A DNA stretch of 64,000 nt from Paragorgia papillata (Eukaryota; Cnidaria; Anthozoa; Scleralcyonacea; Coralliidae): NCBI GenBank assembly GCA_035771165.1, contig JAWNZC010000012.1, forward strand, positions 1,406,501-1,470,500. Direction: 5' to 3'. Below the pieces are notes generated by a model. The model was not told where the DNA came from, ran no database searches, and saw only the letters and a list, made by a program, of their open reading frames with translations. Made by a program: the position numbers and the translations under genes. Numbering within the stretch: the stretch's first letter is position 1; each line of letters starts with the position of its first letter. Positions 29,801 to 38,800 of the stretch are shown one piece after another.

Positions 29801-32800
29801 CGTAGGGGACACCTAATAATTACTATTATTACTTGGTTAATAAGTCTTTATTGTTGTTTAAATTGTAGTTTCTAAAGAGACCACCTGGTTCTAGTTCACC
29901 ATTAGTGATCATGTCGTCGCCATCATCTACGCCAATGCAAGTACAAAGCTCAACGGGTCAACAACTCGTCGTGTCGACTTCAACTGGCCTCCGAGGAATT
30001 TCGTCTGTGCTACCTCAGGGAGCTGTTCTCATGCAGCAAGGTATTCCAACAACGTCTCTACCAACTCAAATGAACACAAATAATCCCAGTTCACAGTCCC
30101 CTTCGAAAGTAACCATTATTAGTAACAACCAGAAGGGATCTTCGTCGTTGTCTCAGCTATCCATACTTGCTCAACATCCGCAAGGACATGGTACCCCGGC
30201 AATCAGTCAGATTCACATTAAACCCAGTACTGCAGCTACAGCGACATTCACCAGTTCCACCAAACCAGGAACGACAATACAACGACAAGTACTTCCAGTC
30301 CAGGCTTTACCAGGTAAAGGAAAGTTGTGGTAAAGCTGAACCCATCGCTGTCTAGTATGTGCGAGGGATCTCCCTTTGATGACTAAAATTATCTGATGTT
30401 AGACAGAGTAAAACAAAGGGGCCCTTTTTGGCTGTCTCGAGGCTCGTTTACACAGGCGATTTTTGCCGCGATTTTTCTCTTCCTGACTGATGCGATCGAA
30501 TGATTGACTTACGAATGGTTGGACATTTGTACAAAGCTATAGTGGTTCAATACATTCGTGAGACATCCATTCAATTGCATGCGTCAGAATGAGAAAAATC
30601 CCACCAAAAATCGCATGGGTAAACGGGTCTTTAGGCAGGAATGGGTTAAAGAGAAAATGAACGTGTTTGTGGTAGTAGTGGTGGTAGTGTTATCTCGGTG
30701 GTCGTGGTGGTATTGGTTGTGGTGTTTGTGTTGATGGTCATGGTGGTGGTGGTGGTGGTGTTGTTGTTATTAGTTGTGGTAGTGTTGATTGTGGTGGTGT
30801 TGATGGTGGTGGTGGTGGTGGTGGTAGTTGTGGTGGTAGTGTTGATTGTGGTGGTGTTGATGTCGTGGTGGTGGTGTTGTTAGTTGTGGTGGTAGTGTTG
30901 GTTGTGGTGGTAGTGGTGTTGATGGTCATGGTGGTGGTCATGGTGGTGTTGTTGTTGTTTATTGTTGTGGTAGTGTTGATTGTGCTGGTGGTGGTGGTGT
31001 TGATGGTCGTGGTGGTCATGGTGGCGGTCGTGGTGGTAGTGTTGTTGTTAGCTGTGGTGGTAGTGTTGGTTGGTTGTGGTGGTGGTGTTGATGGTCATGA
31101 TGGTGGTCTTGGTGGTAGTGTTGTTGTTAGCTGTTGTGGTAGTGTTGGTTGTGGTGGTGGTGGTGTTGATGGTCATGGTAGTGGTCATGGTGGTAGTGTT
31201 GTTGTTGTTAGCTGTGGTGGTAGTGTTGGTTGTGGTGGTAGTGTTGGTTGTGGTGGTCGTGGTGTTGATGGTCATGGTGGTGGTCGTGATGGTGGTGTTA
31301 TTAGCTAAGGTGGTGGTGATAGTGTTGGTTGTGGTGGTGGTGTTTGATGGTCAAGGTCATGGTGGTGGTCGTGTTGTTGATGTTGTTAGTTGTGTTGGTG
31401 GTGGTATTGTTGTTTGTGGCAGTGTCGCTGCGTGATGGTGGTAGTAGTATTGTGTTTGTATTGGTGTTAATATTGGCGGTGTTAGTGGTGTTGTTGTTAG
31501 TAGTGATGGTGTTGGCGATGTTGTTATTGTTGGCGGTGGTGTGCTTGTTTGTTTGGTGGTGTGCTTGTTGGTGGTGTAGTTGTTGGTGTTATAAATTGTT
31601 ATTAAATGTGTTGTAAAGTTATTTCTACAAGATTCCATCTTATTACATATCTTTTTAAAACTTATAGTAGGTCACGCTCCAGTTCGCATGGTAGCTTCAA
31701 TACCAGGCCACCAAACAGCCACTGGTCACGTTCTAACAGCAGTCAACATTCCAGGATCTCCACAGAAACATACCATCACTCAAAGACCCATTGCTCCGCA
31801 TGGTATCTCCGTCCAACAAACACCTCAAGGAACACCCATGGTCATTCAGGTTTCAGCCGCTCCTGGTTCTCAGGTCAAACCCACTCTTGTAGCTGCCACT
31901 GCTGTAAGAAGCGCTACTCCAGCCACACTTATACCTCAGACATCAAGCAATGAAAGTTTGAAAGTTCCTCTCTCTGCTGCACCAAAAGTGTCGCAGCAAA
32001 TAAGCCAAGGTAATGTTGATAATGGTTCCATTTTTCTGCTGAAGCAGTGTTGCAGTCAGTGCAGGGCATTGAACTATAAGAAGACTGGAACGATAACTCG
32101 GGGGGGGGGGGGGGGTGGGGGGGGGGTGGGGGGGGGGGGGGGGGGGGGGGGGGATTTTGAAGCCAGTGCCAGTCCCTTTGTAGGCAGCTCCCGTGCTTCA
32201 AGTTACTTAATTTTCATCCTGCCATATATTTTGTTTGGGACGATAACAAATTACTCCAAAACAACGGATTGAAATACATTGTTTTATACGTATGTTTTTA
32301 GAAATAGCATTGGCCTCAATTTGATGTATAGTATAAATTTCCTCGTTATTTTAAACTTTTTAAAATGTAGTAAATGTTCGACCATATTTCGCTGGGGAAT
32401 AACACAAAGAAACTTGTTGTAGTTTTTCTGAGTTTTGAGCTGAAATACTTGGGCTATATATGAAACTGAAGCTATTGAAAAATGCTATTCGGTATAGAAA
32501 CTTCAAGACTTTAAAAAAACAACTGCCATTTTGTAACCTACGGCGAACAAAATGGCAGTTGTTTTTCTATTTTTTAACTATTTCCCTTTTAGCTAAAGTC
32601 TTGAAGCTTCTATACCAAATAGCATTTTTCAATAGCTTCAGTTTCATAACATTCAAAGATTTTTGGCTTCATCCATTCATAGGGCCTGACTTATGGAGTT
32701 AGCGTTCCAGTTTACTTAGAGTTCAATGGTGCGGGGTCAAATTAAAGTGCCCATGAAACGAAATTTTATTGCAGCTTTTTAAGATTGTATTTGAAAGAAC

Positions 32801-35800
32801 ATCTAAAATAATGAAAAATGGCTTTTACACGCCTTTCAAATCTTATCCTATTCTTCAGTTATTAGCTATGCAATTTGAGCAATGACGTCACACGTTGTAT
32901 GTGGGAGAAAAAGGAAAATCAGTTATGTCTTTGGATTAGTTTAACTAGACAAAACCACACATTGCAGATGTAATCAGACCATACCCCAAGGAAGATTTCC
33001 AACGTTTGATTCAGTTTAGTCAGACCAGTCTAAAGATATAACTGATTTTTCGTTTTCTCCCACATACAACGTGTCACGTCATTGCTCAAATTGCACAGCC
33101 AATAACTCAAGAATGAGATAAGGTTTGAAAGGCATGTAAAAGCCATTTTTCATTATCTTAAGTATTCTTCCAAATACAATCTTATGCTAGATGTTACTAT
33201 CGCAAGTGAAGTGCTGCCTCAAATAGCATGAAAACTTTAGCCTACTCCACAGGCTACTCTGTGCAGTCTGTGTTAACATGACACCCCTTGCCCACTCCAT
33301 CTGAGTTTACCCACTCAACCCAAGTTTGTCCACTCGATCTACCTGAGTTTGCCCACTCCACCCAAGTTTACCCACTCCACCCGAGTTTGCCCACTCCAGC
33401 AGAGTTTGCCTACTCCACCCACATCTGCCCACTCCACCCAAGTTTGCCCACTCCACCCGAGTTTGCCCACTCCACCCGAGTTTACCCACTCCACTCGAGT
33501 TTGCCCATTGCTCCATTCCACCCAAAATGGCAAAACTGTCAATGCAATTCAAAGTGTCTCATGTTATGACAAATCTAGAGATTAAAAATTCCATAGCAAT
33601 GTACCATTGAGGCCCATCAGATTATTTTGCAGAATTTGTATAAGTAAAATATATACAAACTTCCAAGCCAACATAGTGTCCATGCCTAGAACAACAGTCG
33701 GTAAATGGCTCAGCAAGAGAAATGCCTTACGCCTAATGATATAGCATTCTCAAAAGCATTATGTACATAATCCACTACATATTGTCTCCTTGAAATATTA
33801 AGACTCTGTCAACTGTCGTCGAGTTCCACTCGGATACTGACTGATATTTGATTATGTTGCTATTAAATTTAAAAGGGCACGTGCCCTGGGTCTGGCGTCT
33901 TGGTGGGCCCCGCGCTCTCAGTCGTGAGATGGTCAGTATGGTTAGTCAAAACGATAATTGTAAAAGTGATCGAAAATAATCAGTTGTTAAAATGAAATGT
34001 AATTTGAAAGTCTTAAACTGATTTGGATAAAAAATAGTTCATAAATATGATGATACCTGTGAAAAAATGTGACCTTTATGAGTTAAATGAGTTAATCATG
34101 CTAACATTTGGCATAGTTTAACACTACTCTGGCTTAGGAAGTTTTTTGAACGCAACTTAAAAAGTTACTGTTCATAACCCAACGTTTCGACACTCCAATC
34201 TAGTGTCTTCGTCAGGGGTTCACGATCGTTGTGAAGACAGGTCCCATGCATGTATTTATACTCTCGTAGAACCGATGTTGACGTTATCTAGGGGGAGCAC
34301 GAGTGGCGTGTGCTGTTAGCGCGCTGCCTCTCACCAAAAGGTTAAGCCCGGTTAGACGGGGTTAGTACTTGGATGGGTGACCGCTTGGGAGTGACCCCGT
34401 TGTCGGGCTTGGACTCGTGTGAGTAGAGTTGTATTTGATCTCTCCTGTGCTTCGAGGGTTTTTCGCCGGGTTCTCCGGTTTTCCTCCATCCATAAAATCA
34501 ACACCTAACATCTTAGCTGTGATCCGTGGTCTGAACTGTGTCGTTGACGGCTGCTTTGAGCGCCTTTGATATGCCTCGACACGGCCACGTTGATCTGCGT
34601 CCTTCGCAATTCAGCAGCTGGCTGCAAGTAAGGATGATTAGCCACCCATTCCTTTATCCCTTTATCTATCAACAAGATGCAAATAGGATTCTGGTAATAG
34701 ATGGCCGTCATCCCGGTTTAATGAAACGTGGGCGCTATTAGTGTGCCAAGATTCCAGACAACGTCTTCTTCTGCTGCTGCTGCTGCTGCTGTCCATCGTT
34801 AAACGATGCTGACTAGGTGTCAGTCATCTTTGTGTACTCTGCAACCATTCCTTCCACAGCGAAAAAGATCTACAGCAGCATCGGAGGCTCAAACACCCCC
34901 AATTTTGCCAGGGTTGTCCCTAATAAAGTAACCTCGCTCTGCTTCTATGGATTTATTTTTTTTATTACCCGCATACCAATAGCACTTCTACAAGTGGGCC
35001 GGTGTGATGCCATTTCCTCCCAGCTGTCAACATTGATGTCAGTTGCCTTAAGAGGTCTTTTTAGAACATCCTTGAATCGTAGCTTTTGTCCTCCTCTGCT
35101 TCTGGTGCCTTGGTTGAGCTCCAGCGTAGTTGACATACTGCAAGTATAGCTTCAACACTGTCCATCTCTGCTCTTCTTAGAATCTTCACATTCGTAACAT
35201 GATCCTGCCATTTGATACGCATGATTCATCTGAGTTGTCTCTGTTGAAGTGCACAGAGTTTACGAATATGCTGACGATAGAGTGAGTATGTTTCAGCAGA
35301 GTGAGTTAATGCAGGAATAATCACCGTCTTATAAACCTTGCATTTGGTCGAGACCCATATGTCTGCTTGTGTCCATATTAACGGGCCCGCAGTAATTGGT
35401 GTATACTGTTGCGGTGACCCTGCCATTTATTAAGGGAAGCACGGGTGGTGTGTGCTGTTAGCGCGCTGCCTCTCACCAAAAAGTTAAGCCCGGTTAGACG
35501 GGGTTAGTACTTGGATGGGTGACCGCTTGGGAATGACCCCGTTGTCGGGCTTGGACTCATGTGAGTAGAGTTGTAGTTGATCTCTCCTGTGCTTCGAGGG
35601 TTTTTCGCCGGGTTCTCCGGTTTTCCTCCTTCCATAAAATCAATCCCTTAATAAAATCATGCCTCGACACGGCCACGTTGATCTGCGTCTTTCGCAATTC
35701 AGCCACTGGCTGCAAGTAAGGATGATTAGCCCCCAGTCCTTTATCCTTTATTATTTTAAACATGGCGAAGTTAAATAAATAGTCGTTTTTCAAGTTTACC

Positions 35801-38800
35801 AAAGGAAGTGCACGCGCACTTAATTGGATTTTGGATTTCTTGGTCCACACGGTTGTCTGCAGTGAATTGAAAGTACTTCCAAGGTATTTAAAATCTCGAA
35901 CAACTTTGAGAGGTGTGCCATCAACTTTTGACTTCCGGCGCTGGTTCGGACTCATTACCAGGTGCTGGCTGAAGCATTAACTCCGTTTATGGTGATGTTG
36001 ATCTTGAGCCCAAGCTGCTTTGAGGCTGCCACAAAAGCATCAACAATTCCCTGCATGTCTCTCTGGCTGTGTGCAACGAGTGCTGTGTCATCTGCAAAGA
36101 GAAAATATATAATTAGTATAGGTAATAGCATAGCTTCGAGTGCAATTTGGAAAAAAACATGCACGAGTGAGTTTTTCAAAGACTATCAAAATTGCACGGG
36201 TCCGAAGGACGAGTGCTATTTGAGGTCTTTGAAAAACTCACGAGTGCGTGTTTTTCCAAAATTGCACTCGAAACCATGCTATTACTTATTAATAATATAC
36301 ATGAAATATTAGACAAATGTTCTTCCGGCTACAAAGTTTACATACCACTCATTGCTCCACTTCTCGAAGCATAAATGGTTAAAAACTGCTTCGCTTTGTT
36401 CACTAAATACGTAAAACGTTTTACTCATAGCATCTAACCTCTTCTAGTCTTCTTGCAGGAACTTTAATGACAATATTAAAGCAAAATTCACTCTGAATTT
36501 CATCGAAATGTTCTTCGACAACTCTATGTTTTGGTCGCCATATTGGATTTTCTCGTGAGGAAACCCCATCCTTCAAAATCCGCATAAGCATTTCATTGGC
36601 TTTCCGGTAGTTTCCGGTTGTTTATCAGAATGGTTAATACTCATTGAAATTTGCACTGGATTACACCTTTTCTGCACTGGATTACATTGGAATTGCACTC
36701 CTCTCGACCAATCAAGATGCACTAATTTTGTCATGTATATTATTAGTTGTGTAATTGTTTTAGTTCTTGATTTGAGGTCGCAACTTCGTCGCTTATTCCC
36801 GCTTTCTCGCTACGGTTTGTTGGCTGTCTTGAATAAAACGACAAAGCAGTCGACTTGTGGCAAGTCTAGGTTTGATGGTACCGAGGGTATAAATATGGGA
36901 CTTTTTTTCTCAACGATTCCCCTTGATGAAGACGCTAGATCGAAGTGTCGAAACGTTGGATCATGAACAGGACCTTTTTAAGCCAGAGTAGCGTTAACTT
37001 ATGTCTGATTCTTCACGTAGCTGCCTTGGTAATTTTTTTGTTGAATGCTACCATTGTTTCTCCACTCTCAAGGTGTTCACTCCGCTGAGTCAGTGAGCAC
37101 AGAACCTCAGAAAGTTCTTTCAAGAAAAAGAATTCAGGAATTGCTTCAAGAAATTGACCCTAGAGCCACTTTGGATGAAGATGTCGAAGATGTATGTAAA
37201 TATGTTCCTGTATAGACCACTTTCATAATAGCGACTAATTTGAATATTCTTTTATGTGCATCTTAATAAGCCTTTCTGGCCTCGTTTGTGAGTCTGCAAT
37301 TCAAAATAATATTTGCTTCATAACGAGGTCAGAAAGGCTCATTTATATGCACATAAAAGAATATTTAAAGTGAAGGCCTTTATGAAAATGGTCTATTGCG
37401 TTTGGGTACTGCAAGTACTTTTTTTTTGGTATTATGAAGAAAATAAGAATCCTATAAAAGTGTCTATTTTTTTTTTCTTTTAAAAGCTCTTACTTCAAAT
37501 TGCTGATGACTTCATAGAAAGTGTTGTGAATTCTTCTTGCCAAATTGCCAAACATCGCAAATCAAATGTCCTTGATGTTCGAGACATTCAGCTTCATTTA
37601 GGTTAGTCCTGTTGCACAGTTTGTTTGTTTATTTATTTATTTTGTTTATTTTTGTTATTTATTCATTTTTTGTTTGTTTGTTTGTTTGTTTGTTTGTTTG
37701 TTTGTTGGTATGTCTATTTATTGTTTGTTTGTATATTTTTGTCTGTTTGTTTATTTTTAGTTTGTTTGTTTTAGTGTTTATTTATTTATAGTTTGTTTAT
37801 TTGTCGTTTGTTTGTTTGTTTGTTTGTTTGTTTGTTTGTTTGTTTGTTTGTTTGTTTGTTTATTTATTAATTTATCTATTTATTTATTTTTATTTGTTTA
37901 TTGTTTGTTTATTAATTAATTGCTTGTTTATTTATAGTTTGTTTGTTTTAGTGTTTATTTATTTATTTATAGTTTGTTTATTGTTCGTTTATTTGTTTGT
38001 TTGTTTGTTTGTTTAATTATTGTTTGTTTGTTTGTTTGTTTAATTATTGTTTGTTTGTTTGTTTGTTTAATTATTGTTTGTTTGTTTGTTTGTTTAATTA
38101 TTGTTTGTTTGTTTGTTTGTTTGTTTGTTTAATTATTGTTTGTTTGTTTGTTTAATTATTGTTTGTTTGTTTGTTTGTTTGTTTGTTTGTTTAATTATTG
38201 TTTGTTTGTTTGTTTGTTTGTTTAATTATTGTTTGTTTGTTTGTTTGTTTGTTTAATTATTGTTTGTTTAATTATTGTTTGTTTGTTTGTTTGTTTGTTT
38301 GTTTGTTTAATTATTGTTTGTTTGTTTGTTTGTTTAATTATTGTTTGTTTGTTTGTTTAATTATTGTTTGTTTGTTTGTTTGTTTGTTTAATTATTGTTT
38401 GTTTGTTTGTTTAATTATTGTTTGTTTGTTTGTTTGTTTGCTTTTTGTTTAATTATTGTTTGTTTGTTTGTTTGTTTGTTTGTTTAATTATTGTTTGTTT
38501 GTTTGTTTGTTTGTTTAATTATTGTTTGTTTGTTTGTTTGTTTGTTTGTTTAATTATTGTTTGTTTGTTTGTTTGTTTGTTTGTTTAATTATTGTTTGTT
38601 TGTTTGTTTAATTATTGTTTGTTTGTTTGTTTGTTTAATTATTGTTTGTTTGTTTGTTTAATTATTGTTTGTTTGTTTGTTTGTTTAATTATTGTTTGTT
38701 TGTTTGTTTAATTATTGTTTGTTTGTATGTGTATTTATTGTTTCTTTGTTTGTTTATTTCTAGTTTGTTTTGGTGTTTATTTATTTGTTTATTTATTTAT

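Larger units (their letters stand above)
34116..37003. repeat. Inverted-repeat-bounded segment with LINE and SINE insertions
   Basis: The left boundary 34116-34217 ('actactctggcttagg', 'aacgtttcgacactcc') is inverted at 36895-37003 ('gtgtcgaaacgttgg', 'aagccagagtagcg'). Each boundary bears a hammerhead-like core. Between them are decayed LINE RT (minus), two 5S SINEs and a palindrome at 36125-36290 ('ttcgagtgcaatttgg'). The boundaries resemble the ends of Penelope-like elements; no PLE reverse transcriptase is seen. Confidence 0.5.

Noticed and set aside
30698..31638. Val-rich and Thr-rich frames on both strands
   Set aside because: Created by the GGT/GTT simple-sequence tract in TAF12 intron 3.
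33288..33585. Pro/Ser-rich frames on both strands
   Set aside because: Explained by the 19-bp tandem array.
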